A stretch of 40,555 nucleotides of DNA, from the IMG/VR virus record IMGVR_UViG_3300046011_006206, positions 1 to 40,555 of that record. One strand, 5' to 3'. The translations under genes were made by a program, and so were the position numbers. Origin of the DNA: a virus. Below are positions 22,899 through 30,512 of the stretch, piece by piece. A model generated the notes under the pieces. It saw only the letters and a program-made list of their open reading frames with translations, was not told the origin of the DNA and did not search any database. Positions within the stretch are counted from its first letter, which is position 1; each line of letters opens with the position of its first letter.

Positions 22899-23116
22899 AG
22901 TTTATCGAAATAGCTCAAGGCGTGCTGCAACCCATTAGCAATGAAGAATCTGTTGTACTTGAACGGGTTCGTGGAAGTGAAAATGGTGTTTGCTTGCGTC
23001 GAGCATTAAATGAACGTGAACAGGAAATAGCCCGACAACTTTGTCAGCGTGGCCTCTTGACAAGACTGCAAAGTCAGGGCCATATTTACTATGGTTATCA
23101 GGAGCATAAATCATGA
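22895..23116 (+). CDS. Small winged-helix-like protein
   Basis: 73 aa. MKFIEIAQGVLQPISNEESVVLERV is followed by LNEREQEIARQLCQRGLLTRLQSQGHIYYGYQ, a helix-turn-helix then beta-wing pattern. Similar short proteins occur in marine T4-like phages as I recall, with unknown function. ATGA overlap with both neighbours implies coupled translation. It could bind nucleic acid, but there is no direct evidence. Confidence 0.75.
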   Translation: MKFIEIAQGVLQPISNEESVVLERVRGSENGVCLRRALNEREQEIARQLCQRGLLTRLQSQGHIYYGYQEHKS

Positions 23117-23760
23117 CCGTTGGCGAACAAGAACGCAACTACATGCAAAATCTGCTGGATATTATGGATGGCAAATCCCCTGCAGGTGCAGCATCCTCTC
23201 CTAAAAATCCCAGTAAACCACTGAATGAAAGTGTGCAACTGGCAGGTCCTGGCCAAATAACGTCAGCTGACGTGCAAGCCATGCATAATGTGCTTTCTAG
23301 ACTGGAACATATTACTGATGATTTGGTTCAAGATCCTGAGCCCAACCAAGAATTCCGCCAAGCTTTACAAGAGCAACGTAATACACGTGGAATAAGTGTG
23401 GGAAGTTGGCAGATTGCTGTTCATGAAGATGCTGCTCGCCTAGCTGGAAAACAATACTACAGTATCCATCACACACAAACTCAACAAGTAATAGCAAATG
23501 ACATCAGTCTTTATGAAACTGCGTTGGGCGTTGCACGACTGTTAAACAAAGGCGAAATGGTCAACAGTTGGAAAGTTCGCGAGCTGTTTGAGCAAGATGA
23601 TACCTATACCAGTCATAAAATTGATGCACACAGGTTCCGCATCCGCAGTCGCAAAACACGTGATCAACATCAACGTCAACTCTACGAAACCCGCATGCAA
23701 GCCAGCAGCGATCGCGCACAACAGATACGTGATCAACTAAAAAAACACTTGCCAATCTAG
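23113..23760 (+). CDS. Late protein of three-gene unit
   Basis: 215 aa. The first 75 residues contain a Pro/Ser linker and an acidic helical part. The central part SVGSWQIAVHEDAARLAGKQYYSIHHTQTQQVIANDISLYETALGVARLLNKG looks like a compact alpha/beta domain. The C-terminal 60 residues are long, very basic and helical (RFRIRSRKTRDQHQRQLYETRMQASSDRAQQIRDQLKKHL). This layout recurs in marine T4-like phage virion proteins, to my memory. No enzymatic motif. Confidence 0.75.
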   Translation: MTVGEQERNYMQNLLDIMDGKSPAGAASSPKNPSKPLNESVQLAGPGQITSADVQAMHNVLSRLEHITDDLVQDPEPNQEFRQALQEQRNTRGISVGSWQIAVHEDAARLAGKQYYSIHHTQTQQVIANDISLYETALGVARLLNKGEMVNSWKVRELFEQDDTYTSHKIDAHRFRIRSRKTRDQHQRQLYETRMQASSDRAQQIRDQLKKHLPI

Positions 23761-23775
23761 TAGAATTTTAAAAAT

Positions 23776-23839
23776 ATATTTCTCTGCTGCCGGTGTATAA
23801 ATACAAATCAGTTAGCATACCCAGGCAGCAGGGAAATAT
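23776..23839 (+). promoter_or_regulatory. Perfect late promoter in loop of long hairpin over the ribosome site
   Basis: The 16-base arm at 23776-23791 (core CTCTGCTGCC) pairs along its full length, with one G-U pair, with 23824-23839 (core GGCAGCAGGG). The 32-nt loop contains TATAAATA (23796-23803). The right arm holds AGGGAA, the Shine-Dalgarno site, and ends 2 nt before the ATG at 23842. Late RNA would start near 23809, inside the loop. Confidence 0.8.
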
Positions 23840-23841
23840 TC

Positions 23842-26800
23842 ATGGTTATTGATTACTTGGACCCCACTCCAACTTATAGACTACAACAACTACGTCATAC
23901 TTTAAAAAGTATTCATGGTATTGAGTTACCAAACAATCTCAGTGAGAGCAAAATACATGCTATGATCTCGGAAACACAGCAGGCCCGGGATACTGTGATT
24001 GAAAACAGCAGCTTCAACAGCTATCTCAGCAATCCCGAATACATTAAAAACATGCTGATTTTGGAAGCGTTGTCTATTACTCTTCGTGAAGTAAGTCCTG
24101 GACGCAAGAAGAAAACCACTGTAAAAGAATCCCTAGATGCTCCTGTCAGCAAGGAACAGCAACGTTTGGCATTTGCCCGCAAACTTGAGCAGTTTGCCAT
24201 GTATGTTGTTCCTCCCAGTAAAACTGGCAAGCTCAGCAATGAAGAAAAGCAACAGCAAGAACAACGCGATTTGTTCATTGTTGCGCTGCAAACTATAGCA
24301 GATAAACTACAGCATGTGGGCACAGCTTTTGCCAAAGAGCAAGCAACCCAACTGACAACACTTGAGCGTGATATTGTCAAGCTCATGCGGCATGCGGAGC
24401 AAGCAGGCATGTTAGATGACGTAACTGACAAAGTCAAAACACGTATAGTCAACAAAGGGGTTGAGCTTTATGGCCCAGCTTTGCTAGCACAGCGTGAAGA
24501 GCTACGCGGTGATCCCGAAATACGTCGCGGCGACTGGGAAGTGGAAAAAGAAATTGAAAAAGAGAAAGAGCAGCCCATGGACAAAAAGGCTAAAAAGTCA
24601 GTAAAAGAAACCGATATGATTCACAGTCGTCGTGAAGTTACACCGGAAGGCAATGAGTTTGTAAAAGCACGCCTTGACGCTATCAAATCAGGTAAAAAAC
24701 ACTTCACAGTTGCTGGCAAGACTTTCCAAGTAACTGGCGACACACGTGATGAACTTGCAAAAGTTGATGAAAATGTGCTGGGAGAAATGCATGACAGTTT
24801 GGAGTTTGACGTAGACGTTGAACGTGACCCACATACTGATGTCAAGCATTATGAATATCAAGCTAGCATGACCCGCAGCGAACTTTATCGCAATGCCAAG
24901 TATGCCATGAGCATGATGAATCAAATACAAGTTAACGAAGAAATTGAGCCTTGGATAGCTGGTGCATTGACCAAGTCAGCCAACTACCTTGACAAAATTT
25001 ATCACTACCTTGACTATTACAAGACTTTTGAGCCTGAACAACTTCCTGAAGACCTTGATGGTGACATGGAACTTGGCGAAACATCAGGAAGTATTACTCG
25101 CCAAAATCTCATGATGATTGTGGAATACAGCACCAAGTTGTTTGAAATGATCAAGCCAGGAGATCATCTCGAAGGCTGGGTGGCCATGAAGCTTACCACA
25201 GCAAGCGAATGCATTAGCAGCGCCAAGCATTATTTAGACTACAAGCAATTTGAAATGCACGCCCTAGATGATCACTTCAGTGATGCCCGCGCTGGCAAAA
25301 GCCGCCACCTTGCCGAGCAACGCCTGCGCCGTGCAAAGGTCATGGAACAGCAAGACCTAGCTCAAGCAGAAACACTGTTGGCAGCTAAAGATTTAAGCAA
25401 TCAACTTCAACAAACTGCTGAAAAGATTGCCAAGATGAGCGTGGAAGATCTCATGCCCTTGGTAGACGTCATGCGCGAACAGTTTGGCCCTGAAGCTGCA
25501 CAAGGTTTCAATGACACTGTAAAAGCCAGTTTGGAATCACTATTAAGCACTACAACTGAAACAAAAGAACAAGTTGACACTAGCATTGAAACACTACAAC
25601 AAGGTGGAATACCCGGTCAACAAGCAGAAGCACCAGCCCCTGATGTTGAATTAGCTGGCGAAGAAACTCCTGATGGCGATGAACTAGGTGAACCTCCTGC
25701 AGAAGCACCGGGGGCTGAAGAACCACTAGGCCGCAGCAAAAAGAATGACTTGGCAGAAGCATGGGACGATGACTGGGGCAGTGACGAAGATCCTGAAGAT
25801 GACGGCATGGGTATGAAAGAAGACCTAAGTCCCGACGAACGTAAAGAACAGGAAAGAATGGAACGTGAGTTTTTGGCACGTGGTGGGAACGTTACGCAGG
25901 GTTCTGCAAAACGTGCACGCGGAGCGGAAAAATCACAAAGGACCAGAGGTGGGCACATTCCACGGACAGGGACTGCACAAGCTGCTGCACCTACACTTGC
26001 ATACGGTAAACTAAAAGAAAATAGTTTAATGGGAGCAAATCCTTATGAAATAATGGACTATGATCGTTTAAAGCAAAAAGCTGCTAGTGATTCCAAGGCA
26101 CGTCAAGAACTTGCACGTCGTGGACCGCAACCTACTCCTAGCCTGGATATGAAGCCCAGCGCAACTGGTGTAAGCAATCCCTACGACATTGCAAGCGATC
26201 AGCGTTTGCAACAACTAGCTGCTAAAGGCGACGCAAACGCAAATAAGGAACTGCAACGTCGTAAAACATCAGGATTACCAGAAGCTCAGTTGCAAGAAGT
26301 TGCGCCTCCTGGTGAAAAAGCCGAACGTTTTATACGCCAAAACAAAGAAAAGTTCCGCAAACAATACGGTGATCGTGCTGAAGAAGTCTTGTATGCAACA
26401 GCTTGGAAAATGTTTGGCAAAAAAGAAGAAAGCTATACACGCAACCAAGTTCGTTTGGAAACACTCAAAAAGCACATTGGTAGCTTGCAAAAAACTCTTC
26501 AAGAACATCGCCAAACATGGAAACAACAGCTTAGCGAAGGCATTGTAGTTGATCCCCTGAATGTAGGTTACGGTTTAGAAGGTGAAGTTGTTGCAGGTAA
26601 AATTGCCCAAGCTCAACAACATCAACGTAAAGTTGAAACTTGGCTGGCAGCTTATCGCAATCAAGGCATTCACAAGCTACAAGAACAAGTTGCCACTGTG
26701 CTGCAAATCCGCAAACTGGTGCAAGCTAAAAAACAAGCACCATGGGGATTGGCTTATCAAGACCAGCAAGGTCAACAACAGCAGAAGTTTTTTGAAAGCC

Positions 26801-26913
26801 GTGCCAATGCCAAATTTTGGCGTGATTTAAATGCAAAAGATATCAAAGTTTTGCAAATGTTTGGTCCCAGAGACTTTGATAAAAAGATCACCAAGTTACA
26901 GGGCACCCTGTAA
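23842..26913 (+). CDS. 1023-aa multidomain structural or scaffold protein with repeats
   Basis: Highly charged, Lys/Glu/Gln-rich. Two copies of a ~49-residue helical unit lie at about 344-392 and 419-467 (both with E-x-W-(I/V)-A and a YL-D-Y end). This unit resembles a PWV-x-SKI-type repeat in structural proteins of T4-like cyanophages. An acidic Pro-rich region spans ~590-680. Two copies of NPY(E/D)I...RLxQ-A occur at about 733 and 779. Near 833, KAERFIRQNKEKFRKQYGDRAEEVLYATAWKMFGK is another phage structural motif. A basic helical C terminus follows. Probably a prohead core or internal virion protein. Under a late promoter. Confidence 0.8.
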   Translation: MVIDYLDPTPTYRLQQLRHTLKSIHGIELPNNLSESKIHAMISETQQARDTVIENSSFNSYLSNPEYIKNMLILEALSITLREVSPGRKKKTTVKESLDAPVSKEQQRLAFARKLEQFAMYVVPPSKTGKLSNEEKQQQEQRDLFIVALQTIADKLQHVGTAFAKEQATQLTTLERDIVKLMRHAEQAGMLDDVTDKVKTRIVNKGVELYGPALLAQREELRGDPEIRRGDWEVEKEIEKEKEQPMDKKAKKSVKETDMIHSRREVTPEGNEFVKARLDAIKSGKKHFTVAGKTFQVTGDTRDELAKVDENVLGEMHDSLEFDVDVERDPHTDVKHYEYQASMTRSELYRNAKYAMSMMNQIQVNEEIEPWIAGALTKSANYLDKIYHYLDYYKTFEPEQLPEDLDGDMELGETSGSITRQNLMMIVEYSTKLFEMIKPGDHLEGWVAMKLTTASECISSAKHYLDYKQFEMHALDDHFSDARAGKSRHLAEQRLRRAKVMEQQDLAQAETLLAAKDLSNQLQQTAEKIAKMSVEDLMPLVDVMREQFGPEAAQGFNDTVKASLESLLSTTTETKEQVDTSIETLQQGGIPGQQAEAPAPDVELAGEETPDGDELGEPPAEAPGAEEPLGRSKKNDLAEAWDDDWGSDEDPEDDGMGMKEDLSPDERKEQERMEREFLARGGNVTQGSAKRARGAEKSQRTRGGHIPRTGTAQAAAPTLAYGKLKENSLMGANPYEIMDYDRLKQKAASDSKARQELARRGPQPTPSLDMKPSATGVSNPYDIASDQRLQQLAAKGDANANKELQRRKTSGLPEAQLQEVAPPGEKAERFIRQNKEKFRKQYGDRAEEVLYATAWKMFGKKEESYTRNQVRLETLKKHIGSLQKTLQEHRQTWKQQLSEGIVVDPLNVGYGLEGEVVAGKIAQAQQHQRKVETWLAAYRNQGIHKLQEQVATVLQIRKLVQAKKQAPWGLAYQDQQGQQQQKFFESRANAKFWRDLNAKDIKVLQMFGPRDFDKKITKLQGTL

Positions 26914-26914
26914 C

Positions 26915-27244
26915 GTGCGTATTAGTGAAATTTTGTGCGAGGACATTGAAACTGAAGTCGCACAAAGTTTGAAACAGATGTTCATACCTTACCTTGCTAA
27001 TAAAACCAGCAAGGTAAGCATGGACTTGGTTCTCAAACACATGAAAGAACTGCACGGGCAAGATTACGACGTTAGCCCGGAATGGGTCATGAACGCTCTA
27101 ACAGGTGCTGATTTTGTCAAGAGAGTGACACCTGATCATGTGTATCTGGATGTTGGCACCCCGGAATCTATTACCAGTGCTGATGAATCAGAAAAAGCGC
27201 GAGATCATGTAGCTAAAATGGCTAAAAAATCACGCAAGATTTAA
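26915..27244 (+). CDS. Small protein, GTG start
   Basis: 109 aa. GTG 26915 follows the previous stop by 1 bp. A longer frame from ATG 26831 would overlap the 1023-aa gene by 83 bp and its extra residues look random. The core VRISEILCEDIETEVAQSLKQMFIPYLANKTSKVSMDLVLKHMKELHG is helical, followed by DYDVSPEWVMNALTGADFVKRVTPDHVYLD, a winged-helix-like arrangement. It ends in a basic tail KMAKKSRKI. Cotranscribed with the 1023-aa gene and probably translationally coupled. No known family. Confidence 0.75.
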   Translation: MRISEILCEDIETEVAQSLKQMFIPYLANKTSKVSMDLVLKHMKELHGQDYDVSPEWVMNALTGADFVKRVTPDHVYLDVGTPESITSADESEKARDHVAKMAKKSRKI

Positions 27245-27281
27245 CGTGTGACTTTTCATAAAGCATGTAGTAAGCTAGCTT

Positions 27282-27965
27282 ATGCAACTTAATCCTGTCT
27301 ATTCCTACAGCAAACTTGAACGTGGCACAAATGACCAAGGTCAACGTCGTTATCTAACTCCCGACGGCAATAAACTTGCCAGTGTGACAACTATTTTAGA
27401 GGCTACCAAGCCTCTAGAAGCTAGACAAGCACTTGCTGCTTGGAAACGACGCATGGGTGCTCAGAAAGCACAAGCTATTACCACCGAGGCTGCTACTCGC
27501 GGCACTATCATGCACAACTATCTGGAAAAAACACTGCTGGGATTAAATCCACAATCCGGCACAAACATCTACCACAAGCAGGGCTGGGACATGGCACAGA
27601 CCCTGATAGAAAACTATCTTCGCCCCAACCTAAACGAAGTTTGGGGGTTGGAAGCCAACTTATATTATCCCGAGCTTTACGCAGGAACAACCGACTGCTG
27701 CGGAAATTGGGCTGGCCAGCCCAGCATTGTGGACTTCAAACAAAGCAACCGTCCCAAAACCAACGAGCGGGTGTTTGATTACAAGCTACAGCTGGTAGCA
27801 TATGCACATTGTCACAATGCTATGTTTGGCACGGATATTCGTCAAGGTGTGATTGTCATGTGCACGCCACAACTAGAGCACCAGTGTTGGGTGCTAAAAG
27901 ATCAAGAGTTTGACGATATCAGCCAGCTGTGGTGGCAGCGTGTGGCTGAATTTTACAAGATCTAG
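27282..27965 (+). CDS. PD-(D/E)XK exonuclease, RecB/MGME1-like
   Basis: 227 aa nuclease. A helix with RGTIMHNYLE (His motif) near residues 73-82, AGTTDCCGNW with the metal-binding Asp near 150, IVDFKQS (D-x-K motif) near 158-164, and QLVAYAHCHN (motif with Q and Y) give the complete RecB/Cas4-type active site. The N-terminal SVTTILEATKP matches this clade. Such genes are widespread in T4-like cyanophages. It may process DNA ends in recombination or degrade host DNA. No Shine-Dalgarno site. A 12-nt palindrome (TAAGCTAGCTTA) ends at the start codon. It converges on the next gene. Confidence 0.88.
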   Translation: MQLNPVYSYSKLERGTNDQGQRRYLTPDGNKLASVTTILEATKPLEARQALAAWKRRMGAQKAQAITTEAATRGTIMHNYLEKTLLGLNPQSGTNIYHKQGWDMAQTLIENYLRPNLNEVWGLEANLYYPELYAGTTDCCGNWAGQPSIVDFKQSNRPKTNERVFDYKLQLVAYAHCHNAMFGTDIRQGVIVMCTPQLEHQCWVLKDQEFDDISQLWWQRVAEFYKI

Positions 27966-27966
27966 C

Positions 27967-28380
27967 TCAAGCCGCAGCCAGCTTTTGGGCTTGTGCTACA
28001 TGCTTGCACGCCCGGTTGAACTGTCCTGCCACGCAATTGCAACGCCAGTTTCCACGAACCTTGCTGACAGTGTAGGTTGCACCGCGGCTGCCTGCAATCT
28101 GCCATTCCTGTGGCTTGGCGGTAACCTCAGCAGATAGGGCTACCTTTTCAGTACGACCGTTCTGCGTGATGCTGACCACATCGCTCCAACGGATCACACG
28201 CATGGGAACCCATCGCGAGCCAGTCATACAAAAGCTGTGCTCAGGGACCCAGTCCGGGCTTGACATGATCTTGCCCTCTAGTTCGTCAGTAGCAGGCCTC
28301 CAAACTAGCATGCCCTGCATGCGATTTTTGACCAAAACGGTGACAACGTCACCAACGCTGACCTGGGGTTTCTTGCTCAT
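27967..28380 (-). CDS. SWIM zinc-finger protein
   Basis: 137 aa. The C-terminal WRCNCVAGQFNRACKH is a SWIM finger (C-x-C ... C-x-H), a DNA- or protein-binding zinc site. The N-terminal part is beta-rich (VSVGDVVTVLVKNRMQGMLVWRP). The gene is visibly richer in G+C than its surroundings, and uses codons unlike its neighbours. It stands alone on the minus strand with its own sigma70-like promoter. The predicted start of transcription coincides with the ATG and no Shine-Dalgarno site is present, so its mRNA may be leaderless. Perhaps recently acquired. Function not known. Confidence 0.8.
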   Translation of the reverse strand: MSKKPQVSVGDVVTVLVKNRMQGMLVWRPATDELEGKIMSSPDWVPEHSFCMTGSRWVPMRVIRWSDVVSITQNGRTEKVALSAEVTAKPQEWQIAGSRGATYTVSKVRGNWRCNCVAGQFNRACKHVAQAQKLAAA

Positions 28381-28386
28381 GTGCCC

Positions 28387-28414
28387 ATGATAGCACAGTC
28401 AGCCGGTATGTCAA
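28387..28414 (-). promoter_or_regulatory. Sigma70-like promoter giving a leaderless transcript
   Basis: On the minus strand TTGACA (28414-28409), a 16-bp spacer and TATCAT (28392-28387) are followed by six bases and then the ATG at 28380. The expected start site 7 bases after the -10 is the A of ATG. Confidence 0.8.
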
Positions 28415-28508
28415 CCAAAAAAATGCATGTGTTTGGGATAACCCACGCAGCATGTGTATGATATTAACAAACGTGTGGTAAATGTAAGCGCATTACAGCC
28501 CTACCTTT

Positions 28509-28518
28509 AATAAATATC
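28509..28518 (+). promoter_or_regulatory. Late promoter of tail spike
   Basis: AATAAATATC lies 21 bp before the ATG at 28540. GGAGA stands between them as the ribosome site. The remaining divergent gap 28415-28508 holds a short TGTAA/TTACA inverted repeat and nothing else I recognise. Confidence 0.7.
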
Positions 28519-28539
28519 CAACATGGAGATCCCACTAGC

Positions 28540-29913
28540 ATGACTATTGTAGTTACCAGCCAAATTCAGCACCGTAGAGGTTTGCGTAGCGATTTACCCG
28601 TTCAACTTAGCGAAGGCGAGTTGGGTTGGTGCTTGGACACCCGCCAGTTGTTTATAGGCAACAGTGATGGATTTGGAGACAACACTGAAATCATCACGCA
28701 GTTTAGTCAAGATGTTTTAAGCAATGTCAATGTTTTAGCTACCAATACAACATTTGCTAGAGTTCTTGCCGACAGATTTGCTGACGTTTTCAATGTAAAA
28801 GATTTTGGTGCAACTGGTGTTTTTGCACAAGATGCAACTGGTGCTGTGCAAGCAGCGGTTAACGCAGCTTTGGCGGCAGATCGAGCCACAGTGTATTTTC
28901 CATCAGGTCAGTATAAGGTAGGAGCCATCACTATTGGTCCCAATATCACTATAGTGGGTGATGGAACTGGTGTAAGTGAAGTTTATGCTAGAGACTCTGG
29001 TCAAGATATATTCACATACACAGAAACTACAGTTACAAACACAAATATAAACATCAGCCAACTATCGTTTATCAGTCAGAATCCCGGAGCAGGCACAGCA
29101 GTATATATTTCAGGCACAGATGCTGCCATCCGCGTTGTTTATATTAGAATAACTGATTGCGAATTTGGTTTATTAAACAAAGCTGTGCATTTGCGTTTTT
29201 CTGCAAATATTTGGTTGAACAATCTTCAAGCGCAAAGTTGCACTACTCCCTATTACATAGACACCTGCGGTGACGTGAACTTCAACAGTTGTCATGCACA
29301 AAACGGCACAGGATATGGATACACTCTTATTCAAAGCGAGTCTCCACGGGGACCTTCTAGTGAAGGACAACGGTTGATCAACTGTGAATCTAATGGTCAA
29401 AAAGGCATTTATGCCAACGAAATTCACTGGGCAAATGTAATTGGCGGCAGCTTTACCAGTGGATTCCCCTCGGGCACAACACCTACGCCCACAAGTGATC
29501 CCATGGTTGATTTGGTGAACTGTGCAAACTGGAGATTCCAAGGCACTGACATTTCCTTTGCAGGAACAGGTGGATACTGGGGACCGGGCTTGCACACTGA
29601 CAGCGATTGCGAAAGAATACAACTTACTGGTTGCTTTGTTGCGCTAAACACCTATGCTGCCAATATAGATGGTCGTTGGAATACGGTTACTGGTTGTGTA
29701 TTCAGTCCCAATGGAACAAGTGACATTGATGTAAAAGGCAAATATACCACAATAACTGGCAACACTTGTGCAAGTGCAATAACACCCAATATTACCGAAA
29801 GCGGCACTGCCGACTACAATAACTTTGTGGGTAACATATGTAACGATGGATTGATTACTACAGGGGCTAATACTATAGTTGGTACTAATATTACATCTCA
29901 CCCTAATACTTAA
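28540..29913 (+). CDS. Tail spike/fibre with Mtd-like N terminus and pectate-lyase fold
   Basis: 457 aa. The N-terminal IQHRRGLRSDLPVQLSEGELGWCLDTRQLFIGNS matches the short virion-attachment domain also found at the start of major tropism determinants. After a linker, FNVKDFGATGVFAQDATGAVQAAVNAA (from about residue 85) is the start of a pectate-lyase-3 right-handed beta helix. The rest shows regular turn repeats with Asn ladders (NNLQAQSCTT, FNSCHAQNGTG). Probably binds or degrades a surface polysaccharide. No catalytic residues can be assigned. Late promoter and GGAGA site. Confidence 0.88.
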   Translation: MTIVVTSQIQHRRGLRSDLPVQLSEGELGWCLDTRQLFIGNSDGFGDNTEIITQFSQDVLSNVNVLATNTTFARVLADRFADVFNVKDFGATGVFAQDATGAVQAAVNAALAADRATVYFPSGQYKVGAITIGPNITIVGDGTGVSEVYARDSGQDIFTYTETTVTNTNINISQLSFISQNPGAGTAVYISGTDAAIRVVYIRITDCEFGLLNKAVHLRFSANIWLNNLQAQSCTTPYYIDTCGDVNFNSCHAQNGTGYGYTLIQSESPRGPSSEGQRLINCESNGQKGIYANEIHWANVIGGSFTSGFPSGTTPTPTSDPMVDLVNCANWRFQGTDISFAGTGGYWGPGLHTDSDCERIQLTGCFVALNTYAANIDGRWNTVTGCVFSPNGTSDIDVKGKYTTITGNTCASAITPNITESGTADYNNFVGNICNDGLITTGANTIVGTNITSHPNT

Positions 29914-29942
29914 TCCAACCGCAGTTGCCAAGAGAAATAAAC

Positions 29943-30440
29943 ATGTCAGTTGTTAACGGCACTTCCTGGAGTCAAGTAGACTTTGTGCAAGGAAGTGAGC
30001 ACAGATTGTCATCTTGGAAAAAATTACGTCGAGAGTTGACACCAGATCTTTCAGATCAAGATTGGCTGGAAAAGATTGTTGATTTTTGGAGTTTGGCTCC
30101 ACTAAAACCTCGTGTTTTAGATTACAGTCAACTTGGCACTTGGCCCAATCCCTGGCAGCTTTTAGATCAAGGTGATTTTGATGAGAACAGCGTGAGTTTG
30201 GGTATGTTTTATACCTGTGCATTGTCCCAAGACTCACGTTGGCAACCTCATGATTTGGAACTTTTATTGCTGCGTGACACACAGCAGCATCAAGAACAAC
30301 TGGCAGTTTGCATTGCAAACACATGGTTGATAGGATGGGAATACCGCAAGATTAAATCTTGGCAACTACCACGAAACAATGTTATTTTACAGAATCGTTG
30401 GCGCTGTGACTTAGAAAAATACCTACCTGTGCCAGTTTAA
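29943..30440 (+). CDS. Conserved unknown protein
   Basis: 165 aa from ATG 29943. The TTG at 29925 is an alternative, but AAGAGA precedes the ATG. Contains SQLGTWPNPWQLLDQGDFDENSVSLGMFYTCAL, a pattern (W-P-x-PW-L-L ... ALGM-YT) I recall from small T4-like cyanophage proteins of unknown function. The C terminus has ANTWLIGWEYRKI then basic residues. It follows the spike gene by 29 bp and could share its late transcript. A GUAA-tetraloop hairpin follows. Confidence 0.75.
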   Translation: MSVVNGTSWSQVDFVQGSEHRLSSWKKLRRELTPDLSDQDWLEKIVDFWSLAPLKPRVLDYSQLGTWPNPWQLLDQGDFDENSVSLGMFYTCALSQDSRWQPHDLELLLLRDTQQHQEQLAVCIANTWLIGWEYRKIKSWQLPRNNVILQNRWRCDLEKYLPVPV

Positions 30441-30455
30441 ACATCGGAATTTACA

Positions 30456-30475
30456 TGCCTTGCGTAAGCAAGGCA
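30456..30475 (+). terminator. GTAA-tetraloop hairpin before nrdA
   Basis: TGCCTTGC and GCAAGGCA form an 8-bp stem closed by GTAA, a stable GNRA-type tetraloop. There is no U-tract. It may end or protect the upstream transcript. Confidence 0.55.
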
Positions 30476-30483
30476 CCACTGTC

Positions 30484-30489
30484 TATAAT
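30484..30489 (+). promoter_or_regulatory. Possible nrdA promoter (-10 element)
   Basis: A perfect TATAAT lies 23 bp before the nrdA ATG. No matching -35 is seen at 16-18 bp (the hairpin occupies that place). TGTC before it is close to an extended -10. It might depend on a phage activator, as T4 middle promoters do on MotA. Confidence 0.45.
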
Positions 30490-30512
30490 CTACTGTGAAA
30501 GGCATCACTTAT

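Noticed and set aside
24021-24455. Minus-strand frames opposite the 1023-aa gene (also 25617-25958)
   Set aside because: They mirror Lys/Glu/Gln-rich coding sequence, giving Ser/Cys/Leu-rich translations with no promoter or ribosome site.
28540-29913. Diversity-generating retroelement target
   Set aside because: The spike has an Mtd-like N terminus but there is no C-type lectin body, template repeat or reverse transcriptase in the window.
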